A stretch of DNA of 64,000 nucleotides from positions 22,432,291-22,496,290 of the forward strand of contig CM057162.1 of NCBI GenBank assembly GCA_029962745.1, written 5' to 3'. Below are positions 24,870-38,800 of the stretch, in pieces (the stretch's first letter is position 1; each line of letters starts with the position of its first letter). The translations under genes and the position numbers were made by a program. Under the pieces are notes generated by a model that saw only the letters and a list, made by a program, of their open reading frames with translations, ran no database searches and was not told the DNA's origin. The DNA is from Echinometra lucunter (lineage: Eukaryota > Echinodermata > Echinoidea > Camarodonta > Echinometridae).

Positions 24870-25192
24870 AGAAGAAGAAAAAAAGAAGAAGAAGAAGAAG
24901 AAGAAGAAGAAGAAGAAGAAGAAGAAGAAGAAGAAGAAGAAGAAGAAGAAGAAGAAGAAGAAGAAGAAGAAGAAGAAGAAGAAGAAGAAGGAAGAGAAGA
25001 AGAAGAGAAGGAGGAGGAGGAGGAGGAGGAGGAGGAGGAGGAGGAGGAGGAGAGGAGGAGGAGGAGGAGGAAGAGGAAGAAGAGGAAGAGGAAGAGGAAG
25101 AAGAAGAAGAGGAAGAGGAAGAGGAAGAGGAAGAGGAAGAGGAAGAGGAAGAGGAAGGAGGAGGAGGAGGAGGAGGAGGAGGAGGAGAAGAC
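24870..25192 (+). repeat. ~320-bp pure purine (AAG/AGG) microsatellite
   Basis: An essentially uninterrupted purine strand: AAG units, then AGG, then mixed AAG/AGG. It lies in the first intron of BBX between the probable non-coding exon and the ATG exon. Long poly-Arg, poly-Glu and poly-Ser frames through it are artefacts. Confidence 0.95.
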
Positions 25193-25689
25193 AAAGGATT
25201 GATAAGGAGATGATGAAAAGAAGATTAAAAAATGAAATAGGAAGGAGTAAGGGAAGGGAGCAATGGAACAAGACAAGGGTTCGGTTCCCCTTAATGGTTG
25301 TTAACCACTAGATCTAGTCTCCTTGATGTAAACCTTAACAATATTCAATAATTTGTGGATCGCTACAGAATACATGGGTGGTATTTTAAATATGATGCTA
25401 TCGTATAAGAGAAAAAGATGTTAATTGTCATAACAAACTTAAAATTGTGTGCTGCCAGCTCTGCACAAGTACTATTAACCAATTACTTGTCCTAATTTGA
25501 ATTCATTATGACAATTGATATCTTTTTACGAACATGAAAAGCACTTCATTTTCAGAGTACCGCCCCCGGTAAGTGTATCATGAAATGTCTGATTTTTCTC
25601 AGTTTCTACCTAGTTTTATTCAAGATTTTATTTCTACAAGTTTTATTGAATTTTCTCAATTTCTGCAGGTTGTATTCAAAGTCATCAAA

Positions 25690-28600
25690 ATGCCCAAGTC
25701 TTCTGACTTCAAGAGCCCCCTGAAGAAATTGAAGGTACATAAGTTTTCATTAAAAATAGTGGTGTAGCTTAATGCCCTATGTCCTGTTCTGGTCTGACTA
25801 GCTAACTCTCCAGTTTTTATTTATTTATTTATTTTTTTTTTACCATGTTGTTTATTAGGGTAAAGAGCACCATTAAAAGCTTCATCTAGATTTTGACACT
25901 AGTTGTTTAGAGACATTCAGTCGTGGGCTTTCATGGGGAGTGGGTCATAATTTGCTGACACCCCAACTTGGTGAAAAGCACTGGAAATACCTGTAAACAG
26001 TGTAATAGAGCTACATTTGTGGAGCACAGCAAAACAAGCTGTCCCACCATTCTTCGGCTTGCTTCGGGCATTCTCGGGCCAGGGAAAGTGAGATAATGAC
26101 TTTGCCATATGGAGCAAAGGGTGGAATATACAGAGCATGACATAAGGTCTGTTGATCATAAAACTCATAGTGATGGACAACACCTGTTTCTCAGCACCCA
26201 TGGTGTCAAATTCCTCATGAAAGCCCACGACTGAGCATCTTTAACTTAAAAAACCGTGGCTTAAAGTTTTCGTAATTAGTTAGCCACATGCATGTCTGTC
26301 TTAATGACACTGTCACAAAAGGAATAGTAAGTTATTTGAAGACTCTTATCAGACCTCTTTGTAGTGAGTTTGAGACTGGCATAGGCGCCAAATTGCACAT
26401 AAAATTCATCTGAACTTCTTGTATTGTATCATTAGAAAATTATTTGAGTTTGTCTTCAGATGTCAAGGGTGAGGGAATATTTACGAGAATTCCTAACACA
26501 GCATTAGTCAGCAGCATCGGTGCAATATGGAAGACCTACACTGCCCTACTTTGACAAAAGGAAGCAAGCGACATATCAACCAAATTCGAGTTTTTTATAT
26601 ATTTCAAATTTTACGTAGTGTGCTCTTCCTGTGGGCCAAATTTTATGCATTCTGCTAAGAGATGTGTTAGAAAAGACATCACAGTCTTCCATTGACATCA
26701 GTGTAAATGGAAGATACATTTTGCTCTTTTATAGGAAATGTCACTTTTGTCACTTGCTTCCATTTTGTCAAAGTAGGGCAGTACAGGTATGAAAAATGAA
26801 ACTTGACAGGGGTATGGTGTCATATCCCACATGAGAACTCACAACCATGCGACTTTGATAAACTAATTCAATTCAATCCCATTGTCATATAACCTGTGTC
26901 GATACAACAGGAGGATCTTCTTGGGAAGCACTCCTCATCGTCCTCCTCCTCAACGACCATCGCTAGTACTTCCCATCTAGAGACCGATGACCTGTTTGCA
27001 GAGTCTTTCGTCAACGATGACAGTCAGCTCCGCCGACCTATGAATGCTTTCCTGCTCTTCTGTAAGCGCCATCGTCAGGTGGTCAGGACGAGACATCCTT
27101 GGCTGGATAACAGGGCATGCACAAAGATGTTAGCTGATATGTGGGGTGCTTTGGATGGAGAAGAGAAAGAGAAATATCTCCAGCTTGCTAGAGAGGTAGG
27201 ATATCACTTCATTCTATTTGGACTTCTAAAGGCTTGTTCAGAATGATATGTAGTGACAAACCCCTGTGATAAAGCCCCATGATTTTTTTAATGCCTCCGC
27301 CCACCGTAGGCATTATGTTTTTGGGTCGTCCGTCCGTCCCGTTTTCGTTCTCGCGATAACTTAAGAACCGTTTGACAGATCAACTTCAAACTTGGCTTGT
27401 GTATGCATATGGGAGGGACTATGATCTGATTAGATTTTGGAGTCTCAAGGTTGAAGATCAAGGTCATAGAGGTAATAATACACCTAAAAATGGCTCGTTC
27501 TCGCAATAACTTAACCATTTGACAGATTGGCTTCAAACTTGGCTCATGTATGCACATGGAAGGGACAATGATCTGATTAGATTTTGGGGTCACAAGGTCT
27601 AAGGTCATAGAGGTCATTATGTACATAGAAATTGTTCGTTTTCACCATAACTCAACAGCCATTTGACTGATCAACCTCAAACTTGGCACAGGTATGCATA
27701 TGGAAGGGACAATGATCTGATTAGATTTTGGGGTCACAAGGTCTAAGGTCATAGAGGTCATTATGTACATAGAAATTGTTCGTTTTCACCATAACTCAAC
27801 AGCCATTTGACCGATCAACCTCAAACTTGGCACAGGTATGCATATGGGAGGGACAATGATCTGATTAGATTTTGGGGTCTCAAGGTCAAAGGTCAAAGGT
27901 CATAGAGGTCATTATGTACATAGAAATAGTTCGTTCTTGTGATAACTCAGTAACCATTTGACGGTTCAACAAACATGATTCATGTATGCATATGGAAAGG
28001 GCAATGCTCTCATTAGATTTGGGGGTCACAAGGTCAGAGGTCAAGGTCAAAGATGTATAAATGAAAATAAATCAACATGAAGTGCCATTTATTTCTGATT
28101 TGGTAATGGCGGAGGCATAAAGTTCGACCACGCGTGGTTGAAGATTCATCTAGTTAGTGTTCAGTTATGGCACAGCAAATCATGCTACTTATGTTAATAC
28201 ATGTATATGCGCATTAACCTGACATTGCTCAAATGAAAGAGATTTTTGTGAAAAGTTGCGCAGACAAACTCATGAAATCATATTTCGCTCTAACCTTTTT
28301 TAAGAATTTGATTGGTCCACAGCTTTTTGCCACCGGGAGGTAAAAAATATGCCTCTTGCCTCAGCTTTTTTTGCTGCCTCATATCCCATTCACTTAGTAC
28401 ACAAAACACCGTGGGGGTAGCTGTGTCGTATCAGAACAAGCCTAAATTTTCTGTCCTTCTATCCCTCTCTTCCCTGCTTTACAGCCTCCCAGGGCTGACC
28501 CCCTCCCTGTCTTGTTTGGGTTTCTTTTGGCTTGAAAGAACATTACATTAGTTGACAGCCAGAAGGGCAATGCTGTTTCACAGATTTAAAGAGGGTACCC

Positions 28601-31600
28601 AATGCTGAAACAATATTAGTTGATTTAAAAGAGCATGATTTTATTAGCAGAAAATCATCTGTCTAAAAATTGTTTTTTAAAGTCGTGTTGCCAAGGAAAC
28701 CCCCAAATATGGTAAGATTTCAGAATATTTTTGACCCCTCAGCTGTGACCCAGTTTCAACTGGGTACCCACTTTGACGTCAAAATGACGTCAGAGTCGGT
28801 ACCTTGTCACGCAATTCTAGCAAAATGCGCGCAAGGTATAATACAAATTATACAGTCTAGCGTGCAGCACAACTGCAATGCGTGAAGCTGGGTACCCACT
28901 TTTACATCATACCTCATACTCAAATTTTTTGGTCAACTCTTGACTTTTTATGAGAAAATTAGCCCACAATGCATTGATTTTGACTGAAAAAAATCAAATT
29001 TTTAATGTTATTCTTCTTGGAATTCTATTCTCGATCATATATCAAAAAAAAATTTACCATTGTGTATAACTTTAAGACTTCTTCATATACATGTATGAAG
29101 TGGCAGTCCCCTGCATTAACCCATTCGTGACATAGGTTCACATTTTGTGGTTTGGCCTGATATCTCAAAGCTCTAAAAATCATATCAAATACATGAGCAG
29201 AAAGAGCAAAAAATTCTACACAAACTGCCCATTTTGGTTGCGTCAATATTCGTTGTTTGATGCTGAAAATTTTTTAAAGGAAAATAAGCATTAAAATCCT
29301 TAAATTGGCAATGTGATAGAAAGTTTAAAATCACTGTTTTCCCCTGCAAATTGGCAACTTTTTGACTTCTCATCATAATTTCTGTCAATTTATATTTATT
29401 TCAGATACATGACGTTTTATAAGAAAAATGTAGCAATAAAATAAAAATGTTGGTGCTGCCAATTTGAAGAATAAAAGCTGACCAAATTAGGCTTTAAATA
29501 ATTCCTGTCACGATTGGGTTAAGCCCCCATAGGTTTTTTTGTTGCGTGTAAGTGAATGTAAATGAGGCGGCCAAAAAAAGCAACACCACCAAAAACAGAG
29601 AGGCAGTAATCTCCTTTGCCTCCTGGCAGCAAAAAAAGGTGTGGATTAATCAACTTATTAAGCTAAATGCAAAAATATGACATCCCAAGTTTGTCTAAGC
29701 AACTTTTGGCAAAACTGTCTTGTAACCCATAGCAGTACAGAGCTTTCTCGAGGTCTAAATTAATCATCTTCAATCCTCAAATTGGCAATACAATTTTTTT
29801 TTTCCACTTTTACATAGCTTGAAAAAAATAAATATGGATATAACATAAACCTAAATGAAATATAATTGTAAAATTTAATCAGAAATTGCTAATTTGAACA
29901 CAGAAATAGTGATTATATATTATTCACTGTGTTGCCAATTTAAAGAGTTTAATGATTAGTTACACTTAAACTGCTCTAATTCGAGCACCATACAGCGATG
30001 GGAATGGGCTCAAATTTGTCAGTGCATTTTTCTCTTTCTGCTCATGTATACTACTGCCCAACATTCTGGACCAACAGATACTGCAAAAGCATCTCCTAAA
30101 GGTGACACTGTACCTCTGTGGGTTAATGTTCTCTGACTTTCACAGACTATTTAAGCCTTGTTACCTGCATGAATTTTCAAAAAGGCAGAGCAAATGTGAT
30201 GTTAGAGGTCGTTTGATGAAAGTTAAAAATTGTTGTTTCTTTTAGTCTGTCATACAAGATGTATTTATGATACATGGTCATAAGCTCAGTGGCACAGTAA
30301 GAATTAACCCATTCGTGACAGAGGTCCACATTTTGTGGTTTGGCCTAATAACTTTTGATGCAAAGCTCTAAAAATCATATCAAATACATGAGCAGAAAGA
30401 GCAAAAAATTCCACACAAACTGTGCCCATTTTGCTTGCTTCAGTATTTGTTGTTTGATGCTGAACATTTTTTAAAGGAAAATAAGCATTAAAATCCTTAA
30501 ATAGGCAATGTGATAGAAAGTTTAAAATCACTCTTTTATCTTTTAAATTGGCAACGTTTTACCTCTCATCATACTTTTTGTCAATTTATTTTTATTTCAG
30601 ATACATGATGTTTTATAAGAAAAATGTAGGAATAAAATAAAAATGTTGGTGTTGCCAATTTGAAGAAAAAAAGGTGATCAAATCAGGCTTCAAATAATTC
30701 CTGTCACGAATGGGTTAATGGAGTCGAGGGTGAAAATAAATCCTGAATTTGTTACTAACAAATTTTCGTTTTACTTTCAAAAAATCCCAAATGAGTACTG
30801 GTATTATTCTGATTTTGATTGACAGTGTAAGGCAGCATTCATGAAGGCTCACCCAGGATACAGATGGAGTGGTCCTCATCGGCATGGTGGTGGTAAAGTG
30901 ACAAACCCTGGAAATATGACGACACGGCCTCACATCAGCAACTCAGAAGAGAACAAGGCTGGCATCACTATTGGGAAACTAGCAGGTAAGTAACAACTGG
31001 TTAACTAGTAGGTTAGTAAGAATAGGTAAATGAGCAGGTTAGTAGTAATCGGGAAACTAGCTGGTTAGTAATTATTGGTTAACCAGCTGGTTAGTAAATA
31101 TTGGTTAACTGGCAGGCTAGTAACAATTGTTAAATGAGCAGGTAGTAATTGAGAAACTGGCAGGTTAATGATTACTGTTAACCCAGTGAGTTAGTGACTA
31201 TTGCTATTAAAACTAGTTGGTTATGAAGTATTAAGAGACTGGCTGTTATTTATTTGTAAACTGGCTAGTTAGTAATTGTTGGAATAGCAAGTTGTTAACT
31301 GTAAACTACCAGGTTTTGTAGCTATTATGGTGACTATTAATGTACTACATTAGGCCAATATCTCAATGTTAACGATGTTCTATTTCAGCTTGTAAAATCT
31401 TTGTTTTTGCCGCCTAAAATTATATTTCAGATCCATCACAGATGGGAGGTTTAAGTCTGCTGTTGCTTGCTGGCCAGCAAGAGGCAGGCAATAAGCGTCT
31501 AGCTCCCTCTCCAGACCAACACAAGACAGTGCGTAGAAGTAATTCTGAGCCAGCACCTAATCAGAAAGAAGAGGACGATGACAGCATTAAATCAAAACTA

Positions 31601-33022
31601 TTCCAGTTTGCAGAGGTTCGTTTACTGCTTCAAATTCCAATTTTCATTTTTCGGAGCTGCTGTGAAAATGAGGCAAATTCTGATGAGTAATATTTGATAA
31701 TAATACCGATAGTGAAGAGTTTTGTATAGCGCAAAACGCATTATATCAGTATGTCCCTATGCGCTTTGGGAGAGAAAGAAAAGAAAGAGAAGATAAGTCA
31801 GTAAGTTCACTTTGTTAATCTAAGATACATTTTGAATAAGTGTATTTTAAGGGCAGCTTCAAACTTATCTATTGTCTCTGTGTTTCGCAGAGAGTTTGGA
31901 AGGCTATTTCATTATACTGCAAGCAAATGAATGTTCATATGTTTTTGTCACAATGGGAGGTACAATGAACAAATTCTTTTTACATGATCAAAGATGTCTT
32001 GTTGGTTTGTAAGCAGTGAGTAAATCATTTAAATACGAAGGAGTTAGTCCATAAAAGCATTCATAAGCTAGTAACAAAATCTCGAACTGGATTCGAAACT
32101 GGACTGGTTACCAATAGGATACTGATGGCAGTTTGTTTGTGTGTGTTTTCCTTGTTGATTGATTAAAGCTAAGGATAATATTTTGTAGATGACTGTCTTG
32201 GGTAGTCCTCTATAATAATAAAAATAGAGAGTAACTTTAATTTATAAGCTGCCTCTTCAAATTTAGTTACAAAGTACATCAAACAGAGAAACACAGAGAG
32301 ATAAAACAGTATAATACTAACACAGTAAGCAACAGAAATAGTCTGAAGCCTATGATTGGGTTTTAATGAAAAGCGTTTTGGTACATTAGGGATATATCAA
32401 GGGCTTTTACTTAACACTCAGGTCGCGTCGTGCTGGAAGACACTCGGGTTGCGGCTCGCTGGGTATGGGGCACCAAGTGTTAACTAAGTTATTTGGTCCA
32501 AAACTGCACAATTAAGTGTCAAAAGTTCACTCAAGACTTTATTTCTTTATAGAATTCAGGAACATGAACCATTGCGTTACAAAATGAAATGCAACAGACG
32601 ATTTTGCAACAAAACCTCCCACCAATATGAATAAAGAGACAGGATTTATAAGTACGATCTCTCATTAAGTGCTATATTCACTTCGCCCGGGCATTGACTT
32701 TGTTTCGTTACAAACACTTTGTGCATAGCAGAGGGTGGGAGGATCAGTTTACCAGAAAATGCTTGTGGGCGTGGCTATGAGGGTTTTGGTTATACTGTAC
32801 ACTGACTGTAGTTTTGAACTGCCGAATAACCTAGTTAACACTTGGCGCACCATACCCAGCGAGCCGCGACCCAAGTGTTTTCCAGCGCGACGCGACCCAA
32901 GTGTTTAGTAAAAGCCATATCAAGTGCTGTATTTTTATAGAACCCAAATCATCATCATTGTCATAATTATCATCATCGTTATTTTCATCATCATCCTCAT
33001 CCTCATCATTATTATCATCACC

Positions 33023-33069
<47 letters not shown>

Positions 33070-35515
33070 AATCATCATCATCATCTTCATCATCACCATC
33101 ATCATCATAATCATCACCATCATCATCATCTCATCATCTTCATCATCACCATCATCATCACCATCATCATCACCACCATCATCAGCAGCATTATTATTAG
33201 CATCTGTAGATAAATGATCTTGACTGAACTCTCATGTTGCAGATGTGCTCCGATCAACTTGCCATGAAACCAGAACACAACTTGACAGCATCAGATGCTG
33301 TTCACCCCAGTAATGAGACACTGCCAATGATACAAACAAGCATTGATGCAATGGACAAGGACACCTCTAGCAACAATAATAATACAATCCCTCTGAACAG
33401 TGATATGCATGTCACTATTACCTCTGACACACCCACCTTGGACAGATCAAAACCATCTACAAATGACAGGACTGATATAAAGGCTGAAGATGAGACTACT
33501 ATGCAAAGGGGTGTTGAGAACAAGAAGGTAGATGAGGAAAAGGAGGCAGAGAAAGAAGGCGAAGAAGAGGAGAAGCAGGAGGTGGAGAAGGAAGAAGGGA
33601 TGACCAAAATAAAAATCAATAACAAGAAGAGGAAAACAGAGAAGAGCTCCAAGAAGAAGAAGAAAAAGAAGAAGAAGGTTGTGAAGGGCAGTGATAGTAG
33701 TGAAGCTCTCTCTCTTAGCTGGCCTGGTGCTTTAAAGGGAGTGATCAAGCAAGAGATGGAGAGGAAAGATGAAGAGAAGGAGGAGAGCAAGGAGGAGAAG
33801 GAAAAAGCAAGCTTGACCGACAGCGAGGAATCAAAGTCGTCAGGGCAGAGGAAGTCTAGAAGGTCATGTAAGGGTCAGCTCTATCGCAAGCTTGTTGATC
33901 AGGTAAGTTAGTCGCTGTGCAAATGTCTCATCTTTTCTCACACCTCCCCATCAAAAGTTAGTTCCATTTTGCTGAAAAGTACGATGATATTGAATCATTC
34001 CCAAATTCCCATTGGGAAAATACTGCAAATTCCCCAAATCCCTTTGGAATATGCAGTATGAGAAAAATCCTGCCATTTCATACAACCAAAGTTTAAGCAT
34101 TGATTTCTCAGTTCTGTTTTGATATCCTTTTAAAAATGTGGCAACAAATTCGTGAAAAACCTAAAGTCTCCATTATATATCATATACCGGTTGAACCTAA
34201 CCTCTAGTAGTCTTTCTTTCTCTAGGTATTTTCATTAACATTTAATTGACATAAAAACGTTGCTGTTTTCAGTTAACCTTTGAGTGCATATCATTAATCC
34301 TGATATATTTATTCCAAATGTGTGACATTTCATGTTATTTTCTTAACAAACATAAACTGAAAGCTAGCAAAAATTAAAGGAAACGTATAAGGTTGTAATT
34401 ATTGATCACCAGGAACATACATGTAGCTCTTTGTAAGTTTCAAATTGAATTAACATTGATGGTACTGTAATATTTCTTGGTGTTGGGCACAGTCAAGTAG
34501 TGTCATCTAGTCTGATGCCCTATGTCCTCTTTTAGCATACTCAGTGATGTTCTGTATTATTATTAGGCATTTGATGTTACCTGGGCCTAGGAGGGGAAAA
34601 GTGAACTTAATCTCTGTAACCCTCTGGTCCCTCCTCCTGTTATAATTTTTGGGATGTGCAGGTGTACCACTACACTGGGTTAACCCCCTACTCTTCTTCG
34701 AATAGTGCGGTTGGTTTTTAATGTTCAAAGGTGATGACTCTCCTCTACACAGGGCCTTCATTTAACATCCTATCCGAGGGATGGAGTGTTTTCCACTGAA
34801 ATATAACCTGTGTCTGTGAAACGGGGGGGGGGGGGGGGGGGGGGGGGGGGAGCATTTTTACACACAACGCAGGTGTCAGTCATCTGCCTGGGATGGACTC
34901 GTACCCATGATCTTTGGTTCGACGGGCAGACACTTAACCGACCGAGCCAACTCGCCTCTTCGAAGATTTGATTGATTTATAGTGTTTTTTTTGTTTTTTT
35001 CCAGGGAATGCTGGAATCCTTGCAGAGACCAGAGAGACCATTCAACTGCAAGAAAGCATGGCGCCATAGCAACGAAGGAATGAGTGGGTTCAGTGATGCA
35101 GAGGACGAGGTGTTCCAACCAGAGGATGGAAGGAAAGGCAGGAGAGCAAGGAAGAGAACAAGCAGTGGATCTAGTCTTACATGCTCAGACTTGTAAGTAG
35201 ATTGGTATCAAGTTTGAAGAGAAATAAGAAGATGAAGATAATGATGATCATGATTGTGAAAGTGATGATGATAGTGATGATGATGATGATATTGATGATG
35301 ATAATTTTGAGATGATGGTAGTGATGATGAGGAGGAGGAGAAGGATGATGGCTATGATGATGAGGACAGTGATGAGGATGGTAATTATGATGATTATAAT
35401 GTGTATGTTTATGTCTTTGCAGTGACTATGGCAAAATAATTGTTAAAGCCAGACTAGGCACATTGTCTCAGTATGCTCTAGAACAATTGAGAACTAAGAT
35501 ACTAGAGATGATGCA

Positions 35516-35546
<31 letters not shown>

Positions 35547-35547
35547 G

Positions 35548-35582
<35 letters not shown>

Positions 35583-35589
35583 GTGATGG

Positions 35590-35621
<32 letters not shown>

Positions 35622-35640
35622 GTGATGGTTGATGGTGATG

Positions 35641-35672
<32 letters not shown>

Positions 35673-35695
35673 GATGATGATGATGGTGATGATGG

Positions 35696-35741
<46 letters not shown>

Positions 35742-35781
35742 GATGATGATGATTGTGATGATGATGATGGTGATGATGATG

Positions 35782-35813
<32 letters not shown>

Positions 35814-38800
35814 GATGATGATGATGATGGTGATGGTGGTGATGGTGAATTATGATTATGATGATGATGGCAGTGATGGTGCAGATAATGATGAAGATGA
35901 TCCTTATAATGTTTATATTATATCATTACAGTGACTATGGTGAGATCAACCTGGAGGCCAGACTTGCCACACTGCCTCAGTATGCTCCAGAACAATTCAA
36001 GACCAAGAAGAAATCTGGCCTGAAATCTAAGAAGACTTCAGACATCTACAAGAATGCCAAGTTTATCAAACAAAGAGGTAAAATGGGTACGAAAATAACA
36101 TTCATGGCAACAAAACTTCACAAGTGCATTCTGATATTGTTTGAGATAATTGAACTGAATGTACCATTCTTTCTTACATTCTTCTCCCTGTCTGGAACAG
36201 TCCAGCACTGACATATTATCATACCTTGTGCTTTCTGATTTGCTTGAATTTTGAGTGAATAAGTTAATGTTATTTCAAATATTGCAACATCATTTGAAGC
36301 GTGCTCAGAGCCAAGCAATTCTGTTTTATATTCTGTTAATATGTTTTGACAAAGATATCTGTGTAGCACTGCATAGATGGAAATGCACACCTCTTTGAAA
36401 TCAGACGTTAAAGGCATTGGTTAGCTTTGTAGGTAGCTGATTTAAAAAATTCTCAAACTAAGATGAAACATGTGTATGAGTACTTGTATTTGTACTCAAA
36501 AACCCTGAAACCAACCATAATTTGGAATGAAAAAGTGTAAGTTAAACACAAACGGCGATTTTATTATCCTTCGTCTCACGAGACAATCACTAAGAGGACC
36601 ATTTTGCTTGAATTTGAAAATGCCGTTATGTCCCTCCCGCCGCGTGATACGCCAATATTGGTTCACATTTTTGATATTTAAAAATACTTCCTGTGGATAT
36701 TATACTTTGAAAACTGGTATTTTTACACTATAACCCTTATGTTTATCCCATTTTCAAGTAACAAAACAAGATTTTTTTAAAATCATAACAATGTTAACCA
36801 ATGTCTTTAATTTTACCCGTAGAAAAGATTCAGCTCTCTTGACTTGACCCAAGTTTCATGTCCTTCATGAATTATCCATTTATTATACCCCCGCTGCAAA
36901 TCTTGTGGATTGAACTACTTTCTCAGTTTTAGAGCAATGCTCGTGAATTTTGTTATGCAAATTGGTCTTGTGGTGAAGATGTGCAAGACATATTTTTTTA
37001 ATGTGTCGGAAACTGCATTGCCATGGTAACGGCATATTATGGCAATAGATAGGGGGGAATATTGTGGATCGAACTGCTTCCTCTTTTTTCGTGCAATGCC
37101 CATGAAATGTGGCACATGCATTCATGTTTTTTTAATGTGTCGGTAACGGCATTGCCATGGTAACAGCATATTATGGCAATAAATCAGGTTGATTAATTGC
37201 GAATCGAACTACTTCCTCATGTTTCGAGCAGTGCTCAGGAAATTTAGCACGCACATTGGGGTGGGGGTGTTAATCACCTTCAGTAATATAGTTTTCTTCT
37301 TTGATTTGTATTTTTTAAAGGGAAGAGCAAAGTGATGAGGTCATTGTCTTCCACTGAGATAACAGTCACCGGTAGTCAGAAGAGAAAAGCTAGGAAATCA
37401 TCCATCATGCATCTTCTACCTTCCAAAGGTTGGTATTCTGTTATTTAGTTTACAAATTACCACCCAGGTAAGAACTAGTCTGCAGGCACAGACCCTAATT
37501 GACACTTTATTTAACCCATTAGTGACAAGAATTGTTTAAAGCCTAATTTGATCAGCTTTTATTCTTCAAATTGGTAACACCAACATTGTTATTTTATTAC
37601 TACATTTTCCTTATAGAATGTCATGTATCTGAAATGAATATAAATTGACAGAAATTATGATGAGAAGTCAAAAAGTTGCTAATTTGCAGGGGAAAACGGT
37701 GATTTTAAACCTTCTATCACATTGCCAATTTCAGGATTTTAATGCTTATTTTCCTGTTAAAAAATTTCAGCATCAAACAACGAATATTGACGCAACCAAA
37801 ATGGGCACAGTTTGTGTAGAATTTTTTGCTCTTTCTGCTCATGTATTTGGTATAATTTTTAGGGCTTTGCATCAAAAGATATTAGGCCATACCACAAAAT
37901 GTGGACCTCGGTCACAAATGGGTTAAATGCATTGCATCACATCTTGAGAGAAGCCTAGCAAGACTGCCTAGTGGCTGTGTCTGGAGCAGCTATTAATACA
38001 CGATCCCCATGGACCTCTTTTAGTCTCATATTCAGGTCTCTATAACATGTTTCAACAGACCAGGATTTGTGCCTTCAAACTAGATAGGAACTGTATCCTA
38101 GTGTTTGTCGAGCCATTTGGGGAGGGAGGATTTTAGCCCGTTGCAGGGCAACTTGTCCTTTAGTATACAAATAATGCACAGATGTGAGTGTGTTAGTGGC
38201 GATGCAGCGCACTTGAGGGTATTTACAATGTGTGACTAGCACGAGGCGCTTGCGCCAAGTGCTTTTGCATAATATTGTAAATACCCGAGATGCCTGCATC
38301 CCCACTAAGATCACAAATTTAAATCTGTGCATTATTTGTTTTATAAAACGGGTCGGCAGTATAACTTTGTAGTGGAAAATTTGTTAAAACCGCTCCAAAT
38401 TTCCTCAGATCGCACAGACAAGGAGGCATGCATCTGCTTTCTCTGATGACATCACAAGCGTAGCCAGTGTGATGCGCCCCTGAGTAAGCGCAAATCCTTG
38501 TGATAGACTTATAGAAAGAACGCGAATTTCATGGTGCGCCTCTCAGTTTTTACGCGCTAGAGGTAAAGTGATGCATCCAAAATGCACAGTGCTGCACAAA
38601 AAATGCACGGCTGGAAGGTTGCGTAGAATTAAAGCATGAACATGTGACATGCATACGCACTCGCTATTGGCTACATCCTTGAACCCGTTTTATAATGACA
38701 CTTATGCAGTATCTTTTGATCAAGAATTCTAGAAATTACACATAATGCATGAACAGAAAGAGAAAATTCACTGAATGTTTTTGAATTTTTTGTTTTGCAA

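Noticed and set aside
24863..25276. Long frames rich in Arg, Glu, Ser, Phe or Leu across the purine tract
   Set aside because: All are translations of an AAG/AGG microsatellite in six frames; no unique coding sequence flanks them.
35463..35934. Met- and Asp-rich frames across the GAT repeats as possible BBX coding sequence
   Set aside because: They are repeat translations. Reading through the exon 7 pseudo-copy into them puts the real exon 7 out of frame and reaches a stop at 35855.
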